Shown here: positions 54,599 through 63,980 of the stretch, piece after piece
Numbering within the stretch: the stretch's first letter is position 1
Layout: each line of letters begins with the position of its first letter
Assembly (NCBI RefSeq): GCF_000272405.2
Contig: NZ_AJZM02000378.1
Location: forward strand, 39,440 to 103,439
Length of the DNA stretch: 64,000 bases
DNA from: Vibrio tasmaniensis 1F-187
GTDB taxonomy: Bacteria; Pseudomonadota; Gammaproteobacteria; Enterobacterales; Vibrionaceae
Direction: 5' to 3'
The notes under the pieces: model-generated
What the model was told of the DNA's origin: nothing
Databases searched by the model: none
The model's input: the letters and a program-made list of their open reading frames with translations, nothing else
Translations under genes and position numbers: made by a program

Positions 54599-55815
54599 TA
54601 TGCCTTCTTTCCTAATGTCCAATATAGTAATGCTGACATTACTGCACACGCAGCCATTACCATAGCCATAGACCCAGCACTGTCACTTGGCAGCATCGCA
54701 ACGATAGCTCCAACGACAGAACCAGTACCAAATCTTAATGTTCCCGCAAGCGATGAAGCCGTACCGGCCATGTTTGGATAACCACTGAGCAATAGACCCA
54801 TAGAGTTACTGCCGATAGTAGAAATGGTGCCAATAAATAGCATCACAAACGGCACAATACCCCAAAGCCCGAGATCCAATAACCAACCAACCAGTAAACC
54901 GACGCCAGCCAGTAATTGGATGACCAGAGCTGCTCTCAGCATGGTATGAGAACCGACCTTCTTAACAATTCGACCATTGATGGTCGTCATCAAAATCATC
55001 GCAACGATGTTCAGGCCAAACAGGTAACCAAACAGGTCAGGACGTACCCCATAGACATCAATGTAGACAAAAGAGCCTGCGGTTAAGAATGCAAACATCC
55101 CAGAGAACGAGAACGCACCCGAGAAAATTAGGCCCATAGCGGTCGAGTTTTTACATAAACGAGCGTAATTGCGAATCGTCGTTTTAAAACGCAATGGCTG
55201 ACGATTTTCAACAGGCAGTGTTTCAGGGATCTTAATGATAACCGCAAGAATCACGATAACCGCAAAAATAGCCAACACCCAAAAGATTGAACGCCAACCG
55301 AACCACAATGCCAAATAACCACCAATCATAGGGGCAATTAATGGCGCAACCGTCATCACTAAGGTAACGAACGACATGGTTCTTGCGAAATCTTCACGGT
55401 CGAACATATCGCGCACAACCGCTTGGATAATAACCGCTGCGGCAGCACCCGCAAAACCTTGAGCGGTACGAACTAACGTTAACGCTTCAATGCCATGAGT
55501 GGTTGCACTCACGACAGACGCTATCGCAAAGAAGAGCACACCAATCAGTAGAATTGGCTTGCGACCATAACTGTCGGCTAACGGACCATGTAGCAACTGA
55601 CCTAAAGCGAAACCTGCGGTGTACGCGGTAAGTGTGATTTGCACTTCCCCTGCTGTCACACCAAGATCTTTGGCGATCGTTGGCATTGCAGGTAGGTACA
55701 TATCGATGGCGAGTGGTGTTAAAGCACCAATAGCGCCCAGAACCAAAAATAGCATCCAACCTAACTGAGGCGTTTGTGATTGTGAGCTTGGGGTCTGTGA
55801 GGTAGACGTTTGCAT
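54598..55815 (-). CDS. bcr: Bcr/CflA-family drug efflux MFS transporter
   Basis: 405 residues, 12 membrane segments. MFS motif A GPLADSYGRKPILLIGVLFF and the Bcr/CflA LTPLAIDMYLPAMPTIAKDLG opening. E. coli Bcr exports bicyclomycin and sulfathiazole; here the substrate is unverified. First gene of a unit with DUF2913. Confidence 0.9.
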   Translation of the reverse strand: MQTSTSQTPSSQSQTPQLGWMLFLVLGAIGALTPLAIDMYLPAMPTIAKDLGVTAGEVQITLTAYTAGFALGQLLHGPLADSYGRKPILLIGVLFFAIASVVSATTHGIEALTLVRTAQGFAGAAAAVIIQAVVRDMFDREDFARTMSFVTLVMTVAPLIAPMIGGYLALWFGWRSIFWVLAIFAVIVILAVIIKIPETLPVENRQPLRFKTTIRNYARLCKNSTAMGLIFSGAFSFSGMFAFLTAGSFVYIDVYGVRPDLFGYLFGLNIVAMILMTTINGRIVKKVGSHTMLRAALVIQLLAGVGLLVGWLLDLGLWGIVPFVMLFIGTISTIGSNSMGLLLSGYPNMAGTASSLAGTLRFGTGSVVGAIVAMLPSDSAGSMAMVMAACAVMSALLYWTLGKKA

Positions 55816-55866
55816 AACTCTCCGACTAAGTACTAGGTTCTATGTAAGCACGAGCATGCACGCAGC

Positions 55867-55940
55867 AAACGAATACACACACAGCAATACACGAATACGC
55901 ACAGTGATACACGAATATGCGCACACATACATGAACATAT
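55867..55940. repeat. Imperfect 20-base tandem repeat, about 3.5 units
   Basis: Units around ACACGAATACGCACAGTGAT: 55867-55888 (22 bases), 55889-55908, 55909-55928, then a partial unit to 55940. It lies upstream of the bcr start, between bcr and rsuA. Function unknown. Confidence 0.7.
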
Positions 55941-56026
55941 AGTAATAATGGCTGAAACTGTCCTAGTACCAGTCAAAATAATCAGCCGACGCTATCCTTG
56001 GTCGGCCACATCTACGGTAGAAAAGT

Positions 56027-56722
56027 TTACTTCCAGATAGAGTCTACTTCTTCTTGTGTTAGGTAACGGTATTCACCCAACTCTAAAGACTCGTCCATCT
56101 CGATTTCACCAATACGTTCACGGTGCAGTGCTTCTACCTTGTTACCAAGTGCTGCAAACATGCGTTTTACTTGGTGGTATTTGCCTTCGTGAATCGTTAG
56201 CAACACTTCACGCTCTGCTCGTACTTCAAGGTGTGCTGGAAGTGTTAGGCCGTCTTCGCTCTTAAGCTGAATGCCCTCTTTGAACTTTTCAACGTAATCG
56301 TCTTCAACAGGTTCAACCAACCACACTCGGTACATCTTCTCGCACTTGTGCTTTGGCGACGTAATACGATGAGACCACTTACCGTCGTCTGTCATTAAGA
56401 CAAGACCCGTTGTATCAACATCTAAACGACCTGCAAAGTGCAGCTTGTCCATTTTGATTTCATCGAGTAATTCAAACGCAGTGCGATTTGAACCATCTTC
56501 ATGCGAACAAACAAAACCTTCTGGCTTGTAAAGCATGATGTAACGCGGGCCGTGAACATTCAGTTCATTGCCTTGCCATTCCACAACGCACTCTTCAGTT
56601 ACCTTAAGTGAGCCGCTTTTTTGAATGACATCATTTACTGTCACTGCCTTGGATTTTAATAAGTGTGTTGCTTCTCTTCGAGTGACGCCTAACGCATCGC
56701 ACAGAAATTTATCTAAACGCAT
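56027..56722 (-). CDS. rsuA: 16S rRNA pseudouridine 516 synthase
   Basis: 231 residues. N-terminal S4 domain (MRLDKFLCDALGVTRREATH), and catalytic Asp in HFAGRLDVDTTGLVLMTDDG. It modifies U516 of 16S rRNA. Divergent from radD, as in E. coli, which supports the name. The frame extends to 56770, but 56722 is the family start. Confidence 0.95.
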   Translation of the reverse strand: MRLDKFLCDALGVTRREATHLLKSKAVTVNDVIQKSGSLKVTEECVVEWQGNELNVHGPRYIMLYKPEGFVCSHEDGSNRTAFELLDEIKMDKLHFAGRLDVDTTGLVLMTDDGKWSHRITSPKHKCEKMYRVWLVEPVEDDYVEKFKEGIQLKSEDGLTLPAHLEVRAEREVLLTIHEGKYHQVKRMFAALGNKVEALHRERIGEIEMDESLELGEYRYLTQEEVDSIWK

Positions 56723-56819
56723 GAATACCTCAACTAATCTAAGTCGGGTATTATAGTCACCTTTGCTCAATTAGTTGAGCTATTTCACACTATTTGTTTT
56801 CTACCCTACAAGACGCGAT

Positions 56820-58559
56820 ATGTATACACTCCGCCCGTACCAAGCTGATTCTGTAAAATCAGTGATTCATTACTTCAGAAAACACCAAACTCCGGCTGTT
56901 CTTGTGTTGCCTACAGGCGCAGGGAAAAGCCTTGTGATTGCAGAGCTAGCAAGGCTTGCGAAAGGTCGAGTTCTGGTACTCGCTCACGTTAAAGAGTTGG
57001 TCGAACAAAACCATGAAAAGTATGAAGGTTATGGGCTAAAAGGCTCAATTTTCTCTGCGGGTTTAGGGCGAAAAGAGACAGACCAACAAGTGGTGTTCGC
57101 TTCGGTTCAATCTGTGGTTCGCAACCTCGATTCATTCTCTAACCAATTTTCACTGTTGGTTATCGACGAATGCCACCGTGTTCCCGATGAAAAGACCAGT
57201 AGCTACCAAAAAGTGATCACTCACTTGCGCGAGAATAATTCGGGCATCAAGGTGCTTGGACTAACCGCGACCCCTTATCGTCTTGGTATGGGGTGGCTTT
57301 ACCAATATCACACGCGTGGCCAAGTGCGCTCTGAAGAGCCGAGATTTTTCAGAGACTGTATTTTCGAACTGCCGATTCGTTATTTGTTGGACGAAGGCTT
57401 TCTAACACCAGCACGCATGATCGATGCGCCAGTATTGAGTTATGACTTTTCACAGCTAAAACCTGCAAGTACAGGCCGCTACAAAGAATCAGAACTCGAT
57501 ATGGTGATTGAGCAATCGAAGCGTGCTACCCCGCAAATTGTCGACCAAATTATTGAGCTGGCCAAAGACAAACTCGGCATCATGGTATTTGCAGCCACCG
57601 TTCGACACGCACAAGAGATCCTTGGTTTACTGCCCGAAGGTGAAGCTTCAATTGTAATCGGCGACACACCGACACTCGAACGTGACCAAATCATAAATGA
57701 TTTCAAGGAACGTAAAATCAAGTTCTTGGTTAACGTGTCAGTATTAACCACAGGTTTTGATGCGCCCCATGTGGATTTAATCGCGATTTTGCGCCCAACA
57801 GAATCTATTAGCTTGTACCAACAAATCGTTGGCCGTGGCTTACGCCTATCTCCGGGTAAAAAAGAGTGTTTAGTGCTCGACTATGCGGGCAACAGTTACG
57901 ACCTTTACCAACCAGAGGTCGGAGACCCAAAGCCTGACTCAGACAGTGAAATCATCACTATTCCCTGCCCTGCTTGCGGCTTCAATAATAACTTCTGGGG
58001 CAAGCTAGACAGCAACGGCTTCTTACTCGAACACTTTGGCCGTAAATGCCAAGGCTACTTTACCGATGAAGACACGGGCGAACGCGAGCACTGTAACTAT
58101 CGTTTTCGTGCTAAGTATTGTGGTGAATGCGGCGCTGACAACGACATTGCCGCGCGCATTTGTCATGAGTGTGATGCCACCTTGGTCGACCCAGATAAAA
58201 AGCTTAAGGAAGCGTTAAACCTCAAAGATGCGTTGGTGTTTGAGTGTTTAGAAATGGACCTTAACGTTCTCAAGGACGAAAAAGGCAAGTCGCAGCTTAA
58301 GGTCACTTACCGTGGAGAAAACCAAGCACAAGTGCATGAGTTTTGGTCATTAACCACTAAGAAACAGAAGCAGAACTTTAAGGATCAGTTTGTTCGCCCT
58401 CACCTTGCCGACAGACACAGACCGTTTGAGGAAGCTTCACCGACGAAGGTGGTCGCTCACCAACATAGATTCCGCCCACCTCAATTCGTCATTGCCCGTA
58501 AAGTTGGGCGCTTTTGGAAAATGAGAGACAAGATATTCGAAGATGAACTCAAGCAATAG
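56820..58559 (+). CDS. radD: RadD-like superfamily 2 DNA helicase/translocase
   Basis: 579 residues. Walker A VLPTGAGKSLVIAELAR, DECH box VIDECHRVPDEK, motif III GLTATPYRLG, motif VI QIVGRGLRLSPGK. A C-terminal zinc-binding part has CPACG and CGECG...CHECD. E. coli RadD (YejH) helps in double-strand break and crossover processing. Starts with MYTLRPYQADSVKS at 56820; upstream ORF codons (from 56775) are unlikely. Divergent from rsuA, as in E. coli. Confidence 0.93.
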   Translation: MYTLRPYQADSVKSVIHYFRKHQTPAVLVLPTGAGKSLVIAELARLAKGRVLVLAHVKELVEQNHEKYEGYGLKGSIFSAGLGRKETDQQVVFASVQSVVRNLDSFSNQFSLLVIDECHRVPDEKTSSYQKVITHLRENNSGIKVLGLTATPYRLGMGWLYQYHTRGQVRSEEPRFFRDCIFELPIRYLLDEGFLTPARMIDAPVLSYDFSQLKPASTGRYKESELDMVIEQSKRATPQIVDQIIELAKDKLGIMVFAATVRHAQEILGLLPEGEASIVIGDTPTLERDQIINDFKERKIKFLVNVSVLTTGFDAPHVDLIAILRPTESISLYQQIVGRGLRLSPGKKECLVLDYAGNSYDLYQPEVGDPKPDSDSEIITIPCPACGFNNNFWGKLDSNGFLLEHFGRKCQGYFTDEDTGEREHCNYRFRAKYCGECGADNDIAARICHECDATLVDPDKKLKEALNLKDALVFECLEMDLNVLKDEKGKSQLKVTYRGENQAQVHEFWSLTTKKQKQNFKDQFVRPHLADRHRPFEEASPTKVVAHQHRFRPPQFVIARKVGRFWKMRDKIFEDELKQ

Positions 58560-58580
58560 GCTCCCAATAATCAACAGAAT

Positions 58581-58612
58581 TAATAAAAGGAGTATCGATA
58601 CTCCTTTTATTA
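58581..58612. terminator. Bidirectional terminator-like palindrome
   Basis: Perfect inverted repeat TAATAAAAGGAGTATC/GATACTCCTTTTATTA between convergent radD and the GGDEF-EAL gene. Confidence 0.75.
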
Positions 58613-58635
58613 ACATTCTAATGACCACACATGAG

Positions 58636-61020
58636 TTAACTTGTTAAACCACAAATTAGATTGCGCTTAGATTTTTCTGATTCCCGCGCCTCTTTTTCCA
58701 TATTATCAAAAAGCTCAATGGCTAAAGTTGGCCTATGAATATAAAAGCCTTGAATAAAGTCAATGCCTAACGTTTCTAAAGTTCTTAACTCTTCAATTGT
58801 TTCAACACGTTCTGCAACCACTTTAGTTTGGCTCATTTCTGCCAACTCAACTAATGAGTGCACCATTTTTTTCTTAAAATCAGAACTGTTAATATTTTCA
58901 ACAAGCGAACCATCAAGCTTGATCGTATCAAAACAGCCTTCAGATAAAATTGAATACGATGAATAACCTGAACCAAAATCATCTAAGGCAACTATTATCT
59001 GGTGGTGTTGTAGTCGCTCTACTATTTTTCGAAACTTCTCATCTGCACGATAAAAAACAAGCTCAGTCACTTCAACACATAAACGGGAACGGATATAAGG
59101 GGGTAGATGACATAAACGATCGATAACACTCATATCGAAAATGGTTTTAACTGAGAAGTTTAATGACAATTGAATAGTTGAATAATGCTCAAGTAAGCCA
59201 ATTGCGTAAGTAAGCATACGAGAATCGAGCTCCTTCTCAAGCCCATGAGAGGCTACAACATCGAGCAATTCACCAGCAGAAACGATTTTTTCACGCCCCT
59301 CTTCATCTTCCATTTTTAAACGACACAGTAGCTCATAGCTCGAAGCAACACCCTTTAAAGAATGAATTTTTTGAGCAAAGCAAAGCAACCTATCCGAGTT
59401 AAGCAGTTCAACCGCCTCTTCCCTAAGATTCGGTAAACTATAGAGCATAACCCCGTCTTGTTGCTGCCAGTCTTGGTAAGGTTCATTGTTGGACTTTGCT
59501 TTACGGCAACAGTATTCAGCTTTATAAATACAGTCTTCGACAGATTCATTAGGACCACTTCGATAACGGCCAAAACTAAAGCTTAGAGCATTTTCTGTTT
59601 CTTGTGTGAGGTTTTGTTCCAACAAATAATGTAGTAACTCTTCGGAAACAGACGTTTGGCAAATTAATACAAATTCATCGCCACCGACTCTATACGCCTG
59701 ACCTATACCTCGAGCTGCTATCTTTTTGAAACGCATAGCTAGATTAATCAACATCCGATCACCCACATGGTGACCTTGACTATCATTGAGAAACTTCAAC
59801 TGATTTGCATCAATGTAATAATAACAACGAGAAAACTCGATAACTTTTTTATATTCTATAGACTTTCGATTATACAGACCTGTCATGAAATCCTTGTCAG
59901 AGCTAGACAGTAATTTCTTATAGTCACCTAAATTAATCACTCTCAACTCACCAAGATCGTAAACACACGCAATCACGAAAGAGGCATGCGACAGATAGAA
60001 TAAGGTTTGAATTAGATAGTAATATCCAGAAGTAAGCGACAGACTCATCGAGGATTCGAGTGAAATAACAGACATGACAAAACATGAAAGATAACTAATT
60101 ATGATCTGTTTTTTATTCTTAACTTCCTTTGCTATCAAACAAAATGCGATAACAACGGCTGATAATATAGTGCTAATCAAAAAACTAACTAAAACACTCA
60201 AGTTAACATAAATAGACAGAACCTGGAGAAAAACAAATAAAAAACAGGTTAATAAATGCTTGGTATTCACTCTATCGCAACTTGAAAAAACGAGCATCAA
60301 ATATATGCAAACTAGGGAGAGAGAATAAGAAACGAACCAATAGTCGCTTCTAAAAAAATCTATTACATACGTCCCTTTATTATCATAACCATCCCATAAA
60401 AACCCAAATTTATACATATAAAAAATAGAAAACAATAATATATAACATGTCATGAATAGTGTTTTAAATCGCTTAATTGGCCAAGCAAAATAAACATAAA
60501 CTAAAGAGATCGCACTCGACAAAATAAATAAGGCTAGAATCACCCCATCTTTCATTACAAGCGCTTGTTTGAGTTTTTGTTCTTTCACCAGTAAAGCACT
60601 AGTATTTACAGTCTTTCCTTTAGCAAACTTTACGAGAAAATAACGATATTTAAAGTCTTGTTTCAGCTTTAACGAGCGATAGTATTCAAACGAAAAATCA
60701 CCGACAGTTATTCCATCTTGGTTAACAAAAAACAGTTCTCCTGAGCGTGAGGATAAAGATTTCCATACCAGATGATTATAAATAGAGAGGTCGTCCGAGG
60801 ATATTGAAAGCTTAAACCAACACGACTGATTAGGTTTGGGGATACAAGTAACAATAGGCTTCCATTCATATTCAGTATGAATAATGGTATCAATTGGGGA
60901 GTCAGTGGCGACCATACCATATTCGAAATCACTTATTCGCTTGAAATCTAATTCATTGGCATGGCTAGTGAATGTGATAAGCACTGAAAAAAGCAGCATA
61001 CCAAGTACTGTAAATGACAC
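58636..61020 (-). CDS. GGDEF-EAL cyclic-di-GMP protein with membrane sensor region
   Basis: 794 residues. Signal-like start, a periplasmic region of about 30-165, then about seven or eight membrane helices (165-370), GGDEF at about 390-530 and EAL at about 545-785. GGDEF signature VGGDEF intact; the RxxD I-site is absent (RGIG). EAL: ELLCR in place of EALLR, ALDDFGSGYSS kept, VAERVE with Arg in place of Gly. Both domains may be active. GTG start with AAGGA 7 bases ahead. The gene is visibly AT-rich compared with its neighbours, hinting at transfer. Confidence 0.9.
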   Translation of the reverse strand: MSFTVLGMLLFSVLITFTSHANELDFKRISDFEYGMVATDSPIDTIIHTEYEWKPIVTCIPKPNQSCWFKLSISSDDLSIYNHLVWKSLSSRSGELFFVNQDGITVGDFSFEYYRSLKLKQDFKYRYFLVKFAKGKTVNTSALLVKEQKLKQALVMKDGVILALFILSSAISLVYVYFAWPIKRFKTLFMTCYILLFSIFYMYKFGFLWDGYDNKGTYVIDFFRSDYWFVSYSLSLVCIYLMLVFSSCDRVNTKHLLTCFLFVFLQVLSIYVNLSVLVSFLISTILSAVVIAFCLIAKEVKNKKQIIISYLSCFVMSVISLESSMSLSLTSGYYYLIQTLFYLSHASFVIACVYDLGELRVINLGDYKKLLSSSDKDFMTGLYNRKSIEYKKVIEFSRCYYYIDANQLKFLNDSQGHHVGDRMLINLAMRFKKIAARGIGQAYRVGGDEFVLICQTSVSEELLHYLLEQNLTQETENALSFSFGRYRSGPNESVEDCIYKAEYCCRKAKSNNEPYQDWQQQDGVMLYSLPNLREEAVELLNSDRLLCFAQKIHSLKGVASSYELLCRLKMEDEEGREKIVSAGELLDVVASHGLEKELDSRMLTYAIGLLEHYSTIQLSLNFSVKTIFDMSVIDRLCHLPPYIRSRLCVEVTELVFYRADEKFRKIVERLQHHQIIVALDDFGSGYSSYSILSEGCFDTIKLDGSLVENINSSDFKKKMVHSLVELAEMSQTKVVAERVETIEELRTLETLGIDFIQGFYIHRPTLAIELFDNMEKEARESEKSKRNLICGLTS

Positions 61021-61306
61021 AATAAAGTCCTTTTGTAGTCAAGTCGCGTGGCAACAAAGCCCCTATAATCCATATACTTGCAAGCTTACCATGTTAATTA
61101 TTTGTAATTTGTAAGCGAATGTAATAACTTCAACACATTACTATCGATCAAATGATTCAACATGAATATCAGGTTGGTTAATTGCACGTTGATACAACAC
61201 TTTACATTGCTAAAGTGATAAAGCGTCTCTCGTATTCACATTCATACTCCATTCATTTTTATTGTATTAAACTGTCGTTACTTGCTTCTTTTACTAAGGC
61301 CACTGC

Positions 61307-61705
61307 ATGCAAAAACCAAGCGCTATACTCATCTGTATCGCTGTAGCTATAGGCTCGACATCAAGCTTTGCACAAGATGATCACCATAACGGTCATGATC
61401 TTGTACAAGATGTTCATAAAGCGGGAACCCGTATCGAATTTGAAGAAGATCAAGACGAAGTCTATGAAGCGGTGCAAGAAGGCTACATTCGCCCTTTCTC
61501 AGAAATGTATGCTGCGGTTGAAAATGATCTTCATGGCCGAATCATTAAAGTAGAACTAGAAGAAGACGATGATATTTGGGTGTATGAGCTCAAAATAAAT
61601 TTCCAAAACAATATCATTAAAGTGGAATACAACGCTGAAACGTTAGAAATGCTGATGATTAAAGGTCGCAACTTTAAAGAAGCGATCAAAAACTCCCACG
61701 AATAA
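61307..61705 (+). CDS. PepSY-domain periplasmic protein
   Basis: 132 residues. Signal peptide MQKPSAILICIAVAIGSTSSFAQ, then acidic PepSY-like domain (AVENDLHGRIIKVELEEDD; KVEYNAETLEMLMIKGRN). AAGG lies 8 bases before the ATG. It is 25 bases upstream of the response regulator, so likely senses or modulates for the kinase. Confidence 0.85.
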   Translation: MQKPSAILICIAVAIGSTSSFAQDDHHNGHDLVQDVHKAGTRIEFEEDQDEVYEAVQEGYIRPFSEMYAAVENDLHGRIIKVELEEDDDIWVYELKINFQNNIIKVEYNAETLEMLMIKGRNFKEAIKNSHE

Positions 61706-61730
61706 TAAATAACTATAAAAAGAGTGATAC

Positions 61731-62390
61731 ATGAAAATTTTAGTCGTTGAAGACGAACCTCGTTTGGGCCAACAAATTATAGACACCCTTGAGGGAGCCG
61801 ACTGGGTTCCTGAGCTTTCTCAAGACGGTATCGACGCACTCTACCGTGCAACATCGGAAGAGTGGGATGCAATCGTTCTCGATTTAGGGCTACCTAAGCT
61901 TGACGGCCTAACCGTATTAAAAGGTATTCGAGACGAAAACATCAATACGCCAGTGATTATCCTAAGTGCTCGTGACACGCTAACCCAACGTGTCGAGGGC
62001 TTGAACGCAGGTGCTGATGACTATCTAACTAAGCCATTTGAAATGGTCGAGCTGATTGCCCGTATCCGTGCTCAACTACGCCGAGCGTCAGGCAGTGCTG
62101 CTCCTATACTTCAAATTGGTGATCTCAGCCTAGACACACGCAGCTCTAAAGTGTTGTGGCAAGGTCAAGCTGTTAGCCTCACAGCGCTTGAATATAAAGT
62201 GGTCGCTTATTTCATGCATAACCAAAACAAAGTTATCTCGCGCACTGAGTTGGTTGAACACATCTACAAGCAAGATTTTGACCGCGACTCAAACACGGTT
62301 GAAGTTTTCATCGGTCGTATTCGTAAGAAAATCGCACCTAAGATCATCAAAACCGTTCGCGGCCTTGGCTACCAACTGAATGCTGAATAA
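61731..62390 (+). CDS. OmpR-family response regulator
   Basis: 219 residues. Receiver with Asp51 (DAIVLDLGLPKLDG), Lys in YLTKPFEMVEL, and C-terminal winged helix (VEVFIGRIRKKIAPKIIKTV). PhoP/QseB-like. In Vibrio cholerae the CarR/VprA regulator is very similar in length and layout and controls lipid A modification and calcium response; identity is possible but not certain. Confidence 0.92.
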   Translation: MKILVVEDEPRLGQQIIDTLEGADWVPELSQDGIDALYRATSEEWDAIVLDLGLPKLDGLTVLKGIRDENINTPVIILSARDTLTQRVEGLNAGADDYLTKPFEMVELIARIRAQLRRASGSAAPILQIGDLSLDTRSSKVLWQGQAVSLTALEYKVVAYFMHNQNKVISRTELVEHIYKQDFDRDSNTVEVFIGRIRKKIAPKIIKTVRGLGYQLNAE

Positions 62391-62432
62391 TGCTGTATTT
62401 AATTAAGCTAAGAGCAATCTCCAATTAGTGGG

Positions 62433-62485
62433 CAGCCTGTGCTGATCTTTGTTGTTTTCATAGCAAGATGAGCAAAGACAGGCTG
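62433..62485 (+). promoter_or_regulatory. Stem-loop just before the kinase start
   Basis: CAGCCTGT (62433-62440) pairs with ACAGGCTG (62478-62485), extended by CTTTG/CAAAG. The 3' arm holds the AGGCTGG likely used as ribosome site for the kinase at 62493, so it may dampen its translation. Confidence 0.5.
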
Positions 62486-62492
62486 GTAACGT

Positions 62493-63842
62493 ATGAATCT
62501 AAAAAAACGAACACTTAAAAACGTCAGTCTAAAAAGCCGCTTGCTTCTTGCCGCGGCTTTTTGGCTAGGTGCGATGATATTAGCGGCAGGTGTCGGAATT
62601 CCGAAACTGGTAAATGACTACCTCGTCGATGACATGAAACAGCAGCTTGCTTTAACCATGGATGAGTTAACCGCCAATATCGAAACCAATGACAGTGGTA
62701 ACCTAATCATGGCAGAGCGTCTGTCTGATCCTAGGTTCAACCAACCCTACAGTGGTATTTATTGGCGCGCCGCTACCCAAGATCAGATTATTCGATCTCG
62801 CTCGCTATGGGATAAAGACCTCACCATCAAGCGTTCGCCGATTCACACATCAGTCAAAGGGCCAGAGAAAGAAAAGCTTATTTACATCGAGCAGGATATC
62901 TATCTGCCTGAACTGAATGACCCTGTCACGATCACCATTGGTATCGATGAAGACCCATTAGAATCCACACTGACCGAGCTTACAGGTCAAGTCTGGTTGA
63001 TTCTGATGCTGCTGTTTGTTGGCGTGCTGATGTTGATTGGTATTCAAGTCAGTTGGTCGCTATTGCCACTCAGTAAGATGCAACGTGAACTGGTGATGTT
63101 AAGAAACGGAGAACAACAAGGGTTAAGCGATAACTACCCGAAAGAGGTTTCTCCATTAGTTTCTGACCTCAACGCCCTACTCTTCCACTATCAAGAATTA
63201 TTGGAGCGAGCGCGTAACCACGCTGGAAATCTATCTCATGCGTTAAAAACGCCGCTGTCGGTTTTGAAAAATGAGATAGAGCGACTTCCAGACGATGACA
63301 AAACCTTGTTACAACAACCCATTCATCAGATTCAGAACCAAATAGACTATCACCTTGGCCGTGCGCGCATGGCAGGCGCAATGAACATTCTTTCAGTGAA
63401 GTCTTCACCTTGTGAGCGTGTTGAAGCTATCTCAATGGCATTTGATAAAGTCTATGCCGCCAACGAAGTCACCATGATTAATGAGCTAGACTCTGAAATT
63501 GAAGTGGCGGTTGAAAAAACCGACCTTGATGAAATGGTCGGCAACCTACTAGAGAACAGTTACAAATGGGCGAGCAGCATTATCCGAGTCCATTCGAATG
63601 AACTCGATGATGGCAACATTGAATTAGTGATTGAAGATGATGGCCAAGGCATTCCTGAAGAGAAGCTTGAGCAAGTGACAAAACGTGGTGTTCGACTTGA
63701 TGAAACCACACCAGGAACAGGCTTGGGGCTTAACATTGTGAATGAAATGGCACACAGCTACCGAGGCAGCCTAACGCTCAGCAAGAGCTCTATGGGCGGC
63801 TTAAAAGCTTCTCTGGTGCTTAAAATAAGCAAGGTTACGTAA
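62493..63842 (+). CDS. Sensor histidine kinase, PhoQ-like
   Basis: 449 residues. Membrane helix at about 16-38, a periplasmic sensor of about 130 residues, second helix at about 166-188, HAMP-like linker, H-box AGNLSHALKTPLSVL, N-box GNLLENSYKW, G-boxes DDGQGIPEE and GTGLGLNIV. The PhoQ-like HALKTPLS motif matches PhoQ/CarS-type kinases. It is 102 bases after its response regulator. Confidence 0.92.
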   Translation: MNLKKRTLKNVSLKSRLLLAAAFWLGAMILAAGVGIPKLVNDYLVDDMKQQLALTMDELTANIETNDSGNLIMAERLSDPRFNQPYSGIYWRAATQDQIIRSRSLWDKDLTIKRSPIHTSVKGPEKEKLIYIEQDIYLPELNDPVTITIGIDEDPLESTLTELTGQVWLILMLLFVGVLMLIGIQVSWSLLPLSKMQRELVMLRNGEQQGLSDNYPKEVSPLVSDLNALLFHYQELLERARNHAGNLSHALKTPLSVLKNEIERLPDDDKTLLQQPIHQIQNQIDYHLGRARMAGAMNILSVKSSPCERVEAISMAFDKVYAANEVTMINELDSEIEVAVEKTDLDEMVGNLLENSYKWASSIIRVHSNELDDGNIELVIEDDGQGIPEEKLEQVTKRGVRLDETTPGTGLGLNIVNEMAHSYRGSLTLSKSSMGGLKASLVLKISKVT

Positions 63843-63866
63843 GCTAAATAGCTAAATAACCACGAT

Positions 63867-63891
63867 AAGCCCTAGCACAACGCTAGGGCTT
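63867..63891 (+). terminator. Rho-independent terminator after the two-component operon
   Basis: AAGCCCTAGC pairs with GCTAGGGCTT around a 5-base loop; the T-run is poor (TAGTT). Confidence 0.6.
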
Positions 63892-63980
63892 AGTTCAATC
63901 GACCTTACATACGACCCTATATCTCATTCACAGCGATATCTAGAGTTTGTAAATTATCATTATGAGTTGCGACTCCGATC

